A stretch of DNA of 12,572 bases from Actinosomnolentus pattersoniae (SeqCode) (lineage in GTDB: Bacteria; Actinomycetota; UBA4738): the NCBI GenBank assembly GCA_013817655.1, contig JACDCJ010000033.1, positions 1 to 12,572 of the forward strand, in the 5' to 3' direction. The notes beneath the pieces were generated by a model. It was not told the DNA's origin. It searched no databases and saw only the letters and a list, made by a program, of their open reading frames with translations. Within the stretch, counting starts at the first letter, position 1. Each line of letters opens with the position of its first letter. This document shows positions 6,107 to 12,572 of this stretch, piece by piece. The position numbers and the translations under genes are program-made.

Positions 6107-7552
6107 ATGGCCACTGCGGTGAAGCAGCACCAGATGTACATCGGGGGCGAATGGGTCGACGGCACTGGCGATGAGGCGCAGGCCATCGTGAACCCGGCCA
6201 CGGGGGAGACCATTGCCGAGGTCCCGAAGGGGACGGCGGAGGACGTCGACCGAGTGGTCGCGTCCGCCCGCAGGGCCTATGACGACGTGTGGTTCGATGC
6301 CACGCCCCGTGATCGGAGCGAGATGCTGCTCAAGCTGGCTGATGCGATCGAGGGCGACGGCGAACGGCTGGCCGACCTCGAGTCGGCGAACGTCGGCAAG
6401 CCCAGGGCCGTCTTCCTGTCCGAGGAGCTGTCACCGTGCGTCGACAACCTTCGGTTCTTCGCCGGTGGGGCCAGGCTGTTGGAAGGCCGGGCCGCCGGAG
6501 AGTACATGAAGGGCTATACGAGCATGGTCCGGCGCGAACCGGTCGGGGTGGTCGGGTCCATCGCGCCGTGGAACTACCCGCTGATGATGGCGATCTGGAA
6601 GATCGGGCCGGCCCTCGCGGCCGGGAACACAGTGGTGCTCAAGCCGTCTGAGTGGACGCCGCTGACCGCCCTGCGGCTGGCGGAGCTGGCCGCCGACATC
6701 TTTCCCCCGGGCGTGCTGAACGTAATCACCGGAGACGGCGAGCCGGTCGGCGCGGGGCTGGTGCGCCACCCCGGCGTCGGCATGGTGTCGCTCACGGGCG
6801 ACGTCGCCACCGGCGTGGAGGTCGCGAGGGCGGCTTCCTCCACGCTCAAGCGGGTGCACCTGGAGCTCGGCGGAAAGGCGCCGGTCGTAGTCTTCGACGA
6901 CGCCGACATGGAAGCCGTCGTCGAGTGGGTGACCATCGCCGGCTATTTCAACGCGGGCCAGGACTGCACGGCCGCCGCGCGCGTCCTCGCGGGGCCCCGC
7001 GTCTACGACGAGCTGCTGTCGAACCTGGTGCCCGCGGTGGAGGCCCTGAAGGTCGGCGACCCGTCGAGTGAGGACACCGAGATGGGCCCGCTCGTGTCTC
7101 CAGAGCAGCTCGACAGAGTTACGGGGTTCGTCGACCGGGCGAAGGGGGGCGGTGCGACGATCCTCACCGGAGGCGAACGGATCGCCGGGGACGGCTTCTT
7201 CTACCGCCCGAGCATCGTTACCGACATCGACCAGAGCGACGAGATCGTGAAGCGAGAGGTGTTCGGGCCGGTCGTGACCGTTCAGCGGTTCGCGGACGAC
7301 GACCAGGCGATCGCCTGGGCGAACGACGTGGACTACGGGTTGGCCGCCTCCGTGTGGACGACGAACGTGGCGCGCGCGATGAACGCGGCCCGCAAGCTTC
7401 AGTTCGGGACGGTGTGGGTGAACACCCATATCCCTCTCGTCAGCGAGATGCCACATGGCGGCTACAAGCAGAGCGGCTACGGCAAGGACATGTCCATCTA
7501 TTCGATCGAGGACTACACGCAGATCAAGCACGTCATGATCGCGATCGAATGA
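6107..7552 (+). CDS. patD: Gamma-aminobutyraldehyde dehydrogenase (PatD/YdcW-like)
   Basis: An NAD-dependent aldehyde dehydrogenase of 481 residues that should oxidise 4-aminobutanal, the product of putrescine deamination, to GABA in the cytosol. Active-site residues are visible: Asn156 in APWNYP, Lys179 in LKPSE, Glu253 in LELGGK and the nucleophile Cys287 in NAGQDCTAA. Similarity to E. coli YdcW/PatD is strong by eye, notably EYMKGYTSMVRREPVGVV, MVSLTG and the C-terminal SEMPHGGYKQSGYGKDMSIY. The last of these separates this group from betaine aldehyde and succinate-semialdehyde dehydrogenases. GGGAGG precedes the ATG by five bases. The product GABA is the substrate expected for the transaminase encoded at 2887-4251, and the second dehydrogenase follows 63 bases downstream, most likely in the same transcript. 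The upstream gap carries the shared CGTACAAC motif. Confidence 0.9.
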   Translation: MATAVKQHQMYIGGEWVDGTGDEAQAIVNPATGETIAEVPKGTAEDVDRVVASARRAYDDVWFDATPRDRSEMLLKLADAIEGDGERLADLESANVGKPRAVFLSEELSPCVDNLRFFAGGARLLEGRAAGEYMKGYTSMVRREPVGVVGSIAPWNYPLMMAIWKIGPALAAGNTVVLKPSEWTPLTALRLAELAADIFPPGVLNVITGDGEPVGAGLVRHPGVGMVSLTGDVATGVEVARAASSTLKRVHLELGGKAPVVVFDDADMEAVVEWVTIAGYFNAGQDCTAAARVLAGPRVYDELLSNLVPAVEALKVGDPSSEDTEMGPLVSPEQLDRVTGFVDRAKGGGATILTGGERIAGDGFFYRPSIVTDIDQSDEIVKREVFGPVVTVQRFADDDQAIAWANDVDYGLAASVWTTNVARAMNAARKLQFGTVWVNTHIPLVSEMPHGGYKQSGYGKDMSIYSIEDYTQIKHVMIAIE

Positions 7553-7615
7553 GAGCGGCCCCGACGGACGGCGCATCGCCCGTGGAAGAAGAGTGGAGAT
7601 CGGAGTGGTGATCCG

Positions 7616-9040
7616 ATGACGACCAGGCCCTTCTACATCGCCGGAGCGTGGCGAACCGGGCATGATGTCGTGGAGGTCACGAGCCCCTACGACGGGAGAG
7701 TCGTGGCGTCGCTCGGCGTTCCGACGGACGACGACGTCGAGGAGGCGGTCGCCCGAGCAGCCGAGACGTTCACGGAGAGTCGTCACCTCCCCACCCACGC
7801 CCGGTCCGAGGCGCTCATGCACGTCTCCCGTCGCATCGGCGAGCGTGTGGACGAGCTCGCTGAACTGATCGCGAGGGAGGGCGGCAAGCCGCTCAAGTGG
7901 TCCCGGATCGAGGTGACGCGGGCGGTGTCCACGTTCCGGTGGGCCGCGGAGGAAGCCCGTCGAATGGACGGCGAGTTCCTCGCGCTCGACACCGAGGAGA
8001 GCCTCGGGAGCAGGGCGGGCATCGTGCGGCGGTTCGCCTTCGGGCCGGTGCTGGGGATCAGCCCGTTCAACTTCCCTGTGAACCTGGTCGCCCACAAGGT
8101 GGCGCCGGCGCTCGCGGTCGGCGCCCCGATCGTCGTCAAGCCGGCGGGCGTGACGCCCCTCGGGGCCCTGGCGATCGCGGAGCTCTTCGACGAGACCGAT
8201 CTCCCGAAGGGGATGCTCTCGGTGCTCCCCATCTCGAGCGACCGCGCCCAGCGGCTGGTCGAGGACCGGCGCTTCAAGAAGCTCTCGTTCACCGGCTCTG
8301 GGATCGGTTGGCGGCTGAAGGGCCTCGACCCGCGCAAGCACGCAACGCTGGAGCTGGGCGGGAACGCCGGCGTCATCGTTCACTCCGACGCCGACCTGGA
8401 CCACGCGGCCACGCGGGTCGCGGTCGGCGGGTACTACCAGGCCGGGCAGTCGTGCATCGCGGTCCAGCGGGTGCTGATCCAGTCCGAGATATACGAGGAC
8501 TTCGTGGCGAGGCTCGTCAAGCAGGTGGAGAGCCTGAAAGTGGGCGATCCGCTGGATCCCACAGTGGACGTCGGTCCGGTGATCGACGCCGGAGCCCTCG
8601 ACCGGATCGATGCCTGGGTGAAGGAGGCGGTGGCGCAGGGCGCCGAGATTCTCACGGGCGGGCGCAGGGAGGGCCCGCTCTACTTCCCTACGCTGCTCGC
8701 GAACACCAGGCCGGAAATGAAGGTCCGGTGCGAAGAGGTCTTCGGACCGGTCGTAACCGTGCAGCCGTACCAGACGTTCGAGGAGGCGCTCGCAGAGCTC
8801 AACAACTCGGAGTACGGCCTTCAGGCCGGCGTGTTCACCTCCTCCATCGAGCGTGCCATGCTCGCGCATCGCGAGCTCGAGGTCGGCGGCGTGATCGTGA
8901 ACGACGTCTCCGCGTTCCGCGCGGACCAGATGCCGTACGGGGGATCGAAGGAATCAGGGTACGGGCGCGAGGGGCTTCGCTACGCGATGCAGGAGATGAC
9001 CGAGCCGAGGATCATGGTGCTGTCCCACGTGCCTCTGTAG
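7616..9040 (+). CDS. Aldehyde dehydrogenase family protein, candidate succinate-semialdehyde dehydrogenase
   Basis: A second NAD(P)-dependent aldehyde dehydrogenase, 474 residues, with a complete active site: Asn152 in SPFNFP, Lys175 in VVKPA, Glu246 in LELGGN and Cys280 in AGQSCIAVQR. It differs clearly from the preceding paralogue, for example LGGN in place of LGGK and MPYGGSKESGYGREG near the C-terminus. These features recall the lactaldehyde/phosphonoacetaldehyde-type branch of the superfamily rather than classical GabD. By context it could oxidise succinate semialdehyde from GABA transamination to succinate. Because a lysine 6-dehydrogenase-like gene is its convergent neighbour, 2-aminoadipate semialdehyde is a second possibility; sequence alone does not decide. 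GGAG ends about ten bases before the ATG. The gap to the convergent gene is only 16 bases with no evident terminator. Confidence 0.85.
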   Translation: MTTRPFYIAGAWRTGHDVVEVTSPYDGRVVASLGVPTDDDVEEAVARAAETFTESRHLPTHARSEALMHVSRRIGERVDELAELIAREGGKPLKWSRIEVTRAVSTFRWAAEEARRMDGEFLALDTEESLGSRAGIVRRFAFGPVLGISPFNFPVNLVAHKVAPALAVGAPIVVKPAGVTPLGALAIAELFDETDLPKGMLSVLPISSDRAQRLVEDRRFKKLSFTGSGIGWRLKGLDPRKHATLELGGNAGVIVHSDADLDHAATRVAVGGYYQAGQSCIAVQRVLIQSEIYEDFVARLVKQVESLKVGDPLDPTVDVGPVIDAGALDRIDAWVKEAVAQGAEILTGGRREGPLYFPTLLANTRPEMKVRCEEVFGPVVTVQPYQTFEEALAELNNSEYGLQAGVFTSSIERAMLAHRELEVGGVIVNDVSAFRADQMPYGGSKESGYGREGLRYAMQEMTEPRIMVLSHVPL

Positions 9041-9056
9041 GGGTCCTTTCCGGCCG

Positions 9057-10220
9057 TCAGCCTCCCGGACCGGGGGAGGATCGCACGGTGCCGGTGATCC
9101 CCCGCTCGCTCAGACGGGCGAAGAACCGGTCGGCGTCCACCGCTTCCTCCGGGGCGAACATGCCCGGCCCCTTCACCTCACCGGCCATGATCATCTGCGC
9201 GACGATCGAGGGGGGGATGCCGGTGTCGAGGGCGCCCGCTCCCGCGCCCCACTCCCGATCCGGCTGGATCAGCGACTCGGCGACCACCGAAGTCGGTGAG
9301 CCGTCCTTTTCCCCGAGGAGTTCCACCCGCAGGCACTCCACGTCCTCCAGTCCGGCGGCCTGGGGAAGCCGGCGTCCCATCGCGGCCAGCACCTCCCGGG
9401 GCCGGACCCGCGCGCCGCCAACGTCCAGCGGCTCCGGGGAGGCGAGACCCATGGCCGCCAGGAGCTGGAACCGCTCGACGAAGGCGGGCTCGAACGCGAT
9501 CTTGAACGTGACCTCCTCGACGCCGGGGAACGCTCGCGGCAGCGTGGCCACCTCCGAGTGGAGCGTCGTGAACGCGCGCCGCCTGCCGATAGGCTCCGGG
9601 AAGGACACATCCTCCGGCTCGCCGAGAGGCTGCACCTCGACGAACCGCCCGTCCCTGTAGGCCATGGCCGGGATCGTGAACTCGTCCAGGATCGTGTCGA
9701 GGGAGTAGGGGATCGGAAGCGGTAGCCCTTCCGAGGAAGGATCCATCGAGCCCAGGCGCACATGGATGGCGCGGACGGAATCCAGCTCGCGAGCACCGAC
9801 CACGGCGAGCATGTTGGTGATGCCCGGGCCGCCGCCCACACAGGTCACGCCGGTCAGCCCGGCATTCCGGTATCGGTCGCCAAGCGCCAGAACCTCTAGG
9901 GCGACGTGAAAGAGCCCGCCCAGATCCACGTAATGGCAGCCCGCCGCAAGACAGGCCTCCGCGACCACGGGATTGAGGCGGTAGGCCACGGAGGAGATGC
10001 AGAAGTCGTGGCCCTTCAAGATCTCGGTGAACTCGGCTCCGGCCAGGTCCACGGCCACGGCCCGGACGTCCGCATGCCCACCGGCCTCCTCCGCCACACG
10101 GGTGGCCCGCTTCCCCTCGAGGTCCGCGACGGTAACGCGTTCGACGCCCGCGGACCTCGCGAGGTCCCGCACCGCCACGCGGCCCATCCCGCCGGCACCG
10201 CCGACCACGATTCCGCGCAC
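9057..10220 (-). CDS. Saccharopine dehydrogenase-fold protein, lysine 6-dehydrogenase-like
   Basis: A cytosolic NAD(P)-dependent oxidoreductase of 387 residues. The N-terminal Rossmann motif GGAGGMG (7-13) is followed by an acidic residue at the end of the second strand (Asp33 in VTVADLEGKRA), which favours NAD. The middle carries HYVDLGG (96-102) and GGGPGITNMLA (129-139), typical of the saccharopine dehydrogenase superfamily. Length and the C-terminal domain order match bacterial lysine 6-dehydrogenase, which deaminates L-lysine to 2-aminoadipate 6-semialdehyde; other members act on related amino acids or polyamine conjugates. The GTG at 10220 is taken as the start because the Rossmann strand begins there. 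The upstream frame continues but encodes a basic, non-family extension. No good Shine-Dalgarno is seen, and a TACAAC element 13 bases upstream suggests a very short leader. It is convergent with the second aldehyde dehydrogenase and divergent from the transporter genes. Confidence 0.8.
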   Translation of the reverse strand: MRGIVVGGAGGMGRVAVRDLARSAGVERVTVADLEGKRATRVAEEAGGHADVRAVAVDLAGAEFTEILKGHDFCISSVAYRLNPVVAEACLAAGCHYVDLGGLFHVALEVLALGDRYRNAGLTGVTCVGGGPGITNMLAVVGARELDSVRAIHVRLGSMDPSSEGLPLPIPYSLDTILDEFTIPAMAYRDGRFVEVQPLGEPEDVSFPEPIGRRRAFTTLHSEVATLPRAFPGVEEVTFKIAFEPAFVERFQLLAAMGLASPEPLDVGGARVRPREVLAAMGRRLPQAAGLEDVECLRVELLGEKDGSPTSVVAESLIQPDREWGAGAGALDTGIPPSIVAQMIMAGEVKGPGMFAPEEAVDADRFFARLSERGITGTVRSSPGPGG

Positions 10221-10233
10221 GGGGGAAGTCTCG

Positions 10234-10241
10234 GTTGTACG
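10234..10241 (-). promoter_or_regulatory. Candidate regulator half-site or -10 facing the lysine dehydrogenase-like gene
   Basis: On the minus strand this reads CGTACAAC, 13 bases before the GTG start at 10220. It has the same core and orientation as the motifs before the aminotransferase and aldehyde dehydrogenase genes. As a -10 element it would give a leader of only a few bases. Confidence 0.4.
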
Positions 10242-10264
10242 TGCCGGAGGGCGCCGCGCCCGCC

Positions 10265-10272
10265 TGTACAAA
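10265..10272 (+). promoter_or_regulatory. Candidate regulator half-site facing the transporter genes
   Basis: TGTACAAA on the plus strand, pointing towards the ABC ATPase gene. It is 31 bases from the opposite-facing TTGTAC at 10235, about three helical turns, so two regulator subunits could sit on the same DNA face. Confidence 0.35.
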
Positions 10273-10409
10273 CGGCCGCCGCCGCTTTTGCCCCTGGGGA
10301 AGGCCGCCGGAGGTGAACGAACGATACGGTGCGGACATTGAACGGAGCACACGTTGCCGTGATGCGAGAATCGACCGCGACGAAGGCCCCTGGTGGAGAG
10401 AGAGGTCGC

Positions 10410-11531
10410 GTGCCGGAAGTCGATGTCCGTCTCGTCGGCGTGACGAAGCGATTCGACGACGTGGTGGCGGTGGACGACCTAACGCTGGACATCGACAGGG
10501 GGGAGTTCTTCAGCCTCCTCGGACCGTCGGGATGCGGTAAGACCACCACCCTTCGGATGATCGGGGGCTTCGAGGAGCCGACGCGGGGGTCCATCCATCT
10601 CGATGGGCAGGACGTCACGGCGCTGCCTGCATACCGCCGTGACGTCAATACGGTGTTCCAGTCCTACGCGCTGTTTCCGCATCTGAACGTCTTCGAGAAC
10701 GTGGCCTTCGGCCTTCGCCGCAAGCGTGTCGAGAAGCGCGAGATCGAACGGCGGGTGGGCGAAGCGCTCGAGCTGGTCGACCTGCCCGGATTCGCCCGGC
10801 GCAAGCCGTCTCAACTGTCCGGCGGACAGCAGCAGCGAGTCGCGCTGGCGCGGGCCCTCGTGAACCGCCCGAAGGTCCTGCTGCTCGACGAGCCCCTCGG
10901 CGCGCTCGACCTCAAGCTTCGAAAGCAGATGCAGCTCGAGCTCAAGCGGATCCAGAGTGAGGTGGGGATCACGTTCCTTTACGTCACGCACGACCAGGAG
11001 GAGGCGATGACCATGTCCAACCGCCTGGCCGTGATGCGCCACGGCACCATCGAGCAGATCGGCTCGCCGGAGGACGTCTACGAGCACCCCGCCACGGAGT
11101 TCGTCGCGGGATTCCTGGGGGCCTCCAACCTCCTCGAGGGAGAGATCAGCGGGTCCGAGGACGGGATGGCCGTGGTGTCACTGCCCGGCGGGGCGAGCGT
11201 CACGGTGCCGCAGAGCCGGCTGAACGGGCATGGCCCCCGGGTCAAGCTCGGCGTCCGGCCCGAGAAGATCCGCCTGGAGCGAGAGGGTGGCGAGCTTCCC
11301 CAGGGCTGGAACTCCGTTCCAGGCGTCCTGCGGGTCGCGACGTTCGTGGGGGTAAGCCATCAGTTCACCGTCTCGGGACCCGAGGGCAAGACGCTCACCG
11401 TCTATGCGCAGAATCTGGGAGCCGGGGACTCGCCCGCCACCGGCGAGCGCGTCCGGCTCATCTGGCGCCCGGAGCACACCTTCGTCGTCACCGCTTCGGC
11501 ACCGCTGGCGGACTGGGAGGAGGAGCGATGA
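10410..11531 (+). CDS. potA: ABC transporter ATP-binding protein, polyamine type (PotA-like)
   Basis: The ATPase of an importer for spermidine/putrescine-type substrates, 373 residues, acting at the inner face of the membrane. Motifs in order are Walker A GPSGCGKTT (38-46), Q-loop Gln84 in VFQSYALFPH, signature LSGGQQQR (136-143), Walker B VLLLDEP (156-162) with catalytic Glu161, D-loop GALD (164-167) and switch His194 in YVTHDQEEAM. A TOBE domain follows (about 240-370). FxNVAFGLR and TEFVAGFLGASNLLEG are characteristic of the PotA/PotG/FbpC group. The GTG at 10410 is preferred because GAGAGAGG lies four bases upstream and the family N-terminus starts there; an ATG at 10362 would add 16 residues and cannot be excluded. 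Its stop overlaps the start of the binding protein (ATGA), so the two are translationally coupled. The permease genes are not in view and probably follow. Confidence 0.9.
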   Translation: MPEVDVRLVGVTKRFDDVVAVDDLTLDIDRGEFFSLLGPSGCGKTTTLRMIGGFEEPTRGSIHLDGQDVTALPAYRRDVNTVFQSYALFPHLNVFENVAFGLRRKRVEKREIERRVGEALELVDLPGFARRKPSQLSGGQQQRVALARALVNRPKVLLLDEPLGALDLKLRKQMQLELKRIQSEVGITFLYVTHDQEEAMTMSNRLAVMRHGTIEQIGSPEDVYEHPATEFVAGFLGASNLLEGEISGSEDGMAVVSLPGGASVTVPQSRLNGHGPRVKLGVRPEKIRLEREGGELPQGWNSVPGVLRVATFVGVSHQFTVSGPEGKTLTVYAQNLGAGDSPATGERVRLIWRPEHTFVVTASAPLADWEEER

Positions 11532-12572
11532 ACAAGCCAGATCCACACGAGGAGATGCTTCGCGCGATCATCCGGCGCCGGATGTCGCGGCGTGAGGTCC
11601 TGCGGTACGCCGGCAGGGGCGCGGGAGCCATCGGGGCGGCCGCCGTGCTCGCGGCGTGCGGCGTCGAGGGGACCGCGAACAGGCCGAGATCGTCTGCGCC
11701 GCTCCGCCCCTCGCCCCTTCCCTCGAAGGCGGGCGAGCTCAACGTCGCGAACTGGCCCCTCTACATCGACCTAGACGCCGGGGAGAGCGCGACGCTGGAC
11801 GCGTTCCGGGAGCAGACGGAAATCTCCATCACCTACAAGGAGGACATCAACGACAACGACGAGTTCTTCGGAACGGACCTTCGCCAGCAGCTGTCGGCCG
11901 GCCAATCGACCGGCTGGGACGTGGTCGTGCTGACGGACTGGATGGTCGCCAAGCTGATCAGGCTGGGCTGGGTGGAGCCCCTGCACCATGACCGGCTCCC
12001 GAACTTCGCCGCGAACGCGGACCCCAAGTTCACCGACCCGTGGTACGACCCGGGCAACGCGCACAGCGCCCCGTGGGCCGCGGGGATCACCGGGATCGGG
12101 TACAACCCGAAGCTCACCGGCCGGGAGATCACCAGCCTCGAGGATCTCTTCGATCCGGCCTTCGCCGGTCACGTCGGGATGTTCTCCGAGATGCGCGACA
12201 CGATCGGGTTCGGGCTGCTTCGGATGGGGATCGAGCCGTCCGGCGCCACCGTCGAAGATGTGGAGCAGGTGGCCCAGATGCTGACCGAGCAGCGCGACGC
12301 CGGGGTCGTGCGCGGCTACTACGGCAACGACTACACCGACCAGCTCGCCGGCGGAAACGTCTGGCTCACGATGGCATGGTCGGGAGACGTGTTCGCGCTC
12401 GCTCAGGACGACCCCGACCTGCGGTTCGTTATCCCACAGGAAGGGGGGATGCGCTGGGTGGACAACATGGTGATCCCGCTCAAGGCCGAGCATCCGACGG
12501 ATGCGCACGAGTGGATCAACTTCGTATACCAGCCCGAGATCGCCGCGGCCATCACCGAGTGGGTCTGGTACG
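11528..12572 (+). CDS. potD: Polyamine-type ABC transporter substrate-binding lipoprotein (PotD/PotF-like), cut at the window end
   Basis: The first 348 codons are present and the frame is still open at the window edge. The N-terminus shows a twin-arginine motif SRREVLR (20-26), a hydrophobic stretch and a lipobox LAAC with Cys44. The protein is therefore probably exported folded by Tat and lipid-anchored outside the membrane. The mature domain is of the PotD/SBP type: ELNVANWPLYIDLD near 70-83 corresponds to the first ligand-contact strand of PotD, and AWSGDVFAL recalls the PotD Trp-x-x-Asp region that holds the substrate amines. Later, WVDNMVIPLKAEHPTDAHEWINFVYQPEIAAA matches the C-terminal helix region of the family. 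Putrescine, spermidine or GABA are the natural candidates given the neighbouring catabolic genes; the exact ligand is inferred. The ATG overlaps the ATPase stop and follows GGAGGAG. Confidence 0.88.
   Translation, partial: MNKPDPHEEMLRAIIRRRMSRREVLRYAGRGAGAIGAAAVLAACGVEGTANRPRSSAPLRPSPLPSKAGELNVANWPLYIDLDAGESATLDAFREQTEISITYKEDINDNDEFFGTDLRQQLSAGQSTGWDVVVLTDWMVAKLIRLGWVEPLHHDRLPNFAANADPKFTDPWYDPGNAHSAPWAAGITGIGYNPKLTGREITSLEDLFDPAFAGHVGMFSEMRDTIGFGLLRMGIEPSGATVEDVEQVAQMLTEQRDAGVVRGYYGNDYTDQLAGGNVWLTMAWSGDVFALAQDDPDLRFVIPQEGGMRWVDNMVIPLKAEHPTDAHEWINFVYQPEIAAAITEWVWY

Larger units (their letters stand above)
10221..10409. promoter_or_regulatory. Divergent promoter region between the lysine dehydrogenase-like and transporter genes
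   Basis: This is the longest gene-free stretch here. It holds TTGTAC (10235-10240) and GTACAA (10266-10271) as a wide inverted pair, one element facing each gene. Between them a GC hairpin has arms GGGCG (10249-10253) and CGCCC (10257-10261). Further right are CCCCTGGGG (about 10291-10299) and an unused GGAGGTGA (10309-10316). The transporter gene may thus have a leader of over 100 bases; I see no recognisable riboswitch in it. Confidence 0.4.

Noticed and set aside
6134..6139. TGTACA palindrome near the start of the aldehyde dehydrogenase gene
   Set aside because: It is inside the coding sequence (Met-Tyr-Ile codons) and lacks the GTACAA core shared by the intergenic motifs.
6431..8869. An 812-codon open frame on the minus strand opposite the two aldehyde dehydrogenases
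   Set aside because: It is the antisense shadow of two well-supported genes; its translation is rich in Arg, His, Asp and Pro with no domain, as expected from high-GC codon bias in the opposite strand.
9041..9056. Possible bidirectional terminator between the convergent dehydrogenase genes
   Set aside because: The 16-base gap shows no stem of useful length and no T-run.
10235..10540. Open frame spanning the divergent promoter and the start of the ABC ATPase gene
   Set aside because: It is out of frame with the ATPase, has no domain-like sequence and runs through the motif-bearing promoter region.
12100..12105. A further GTACAA copy
   Set aside because: It lies inside the binding-protein gene, encoded by the codons for Gly-Tyr-Asn in a conserved stretch; with no promoter context it is probably incidental.

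Overview
The window is high-GC DNA with dense, mostly bacterial-style gene packing. Several traits point to an actinobacterium (Actinomycetota), probably an uncultured soil type: a deazaflavin (F420)-dependent nitroreductase-family protein, a PucR-type regulator, GTG/TTG starts, apparently leaderless genes, and a Tat-lipoprotein binding protein. No RNA genes, insertion sequences, CRISPR arrays or clear intrinsic terminators were seen. No gene-free stretch exceeds 300 bases; the longest is 189 bases (10221-10409).

Left part (1-2886) is a set of small unrelated housekeeping or accessory genes: the 3' end of a membrane protein, a glucose 1-dehydrogenase-like SDR starting within its stop codon, an SRPBCC-fold protein, a convergent small membrane protein, a divergent F420-type DDN-family oxidoreductase and a small cysteine-free protein resembling HesB/IscA. 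Packing is very tight: a 12-base tail-to-tail overlap at 1699-1710, a 10-base divergent gap at 2182-2191, and abutting stop codons at 2884-2889.

Right part (2887-12572) looks like one functional module for uptake and breakdown of polyamines/GABA and possibly lysine. In order it holds a class III aminotransferase of the GABA transaminase type (minus), a PucR-family regulator (plus), a gamma-aminobutyraldehyde dehydrogenase (plus), a second aldehyde dehydrogenase that could serve as succinate-semialdehyde dehydrogenase (plus), a saccharopine dehydrogenase-fold protein like lysine 6-dehydrogenase (minus), a PotA-type ABC ATPase (plus) and the start of a PotD-type binding lipoprotein (plus, cut by the window edge). 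The inferred flow is amine import, then 4-aminobutanal to GABA to succinate semialdehyde to succinate. A lysine-to-aminoadipate-semialdehyde reaction may run alongside.

The most notable signal is regulatory. The hexamer GTACAA, usually within CGTACAAY, lies upstream of each of the five transcription units in this module and points towards the gene each time. Upstream of the PucR gene it forms a perfect 9-base inverted repeat ending four bases before the ATG, and its right arm contains a good -10 hexamer (TACAAT). I infer an autoregulated, PucR-controlled local regulon with a leaderless regulator transcript. The enzyme families are known ones; the regulatory logic and the gene combination are what deserve a second look.
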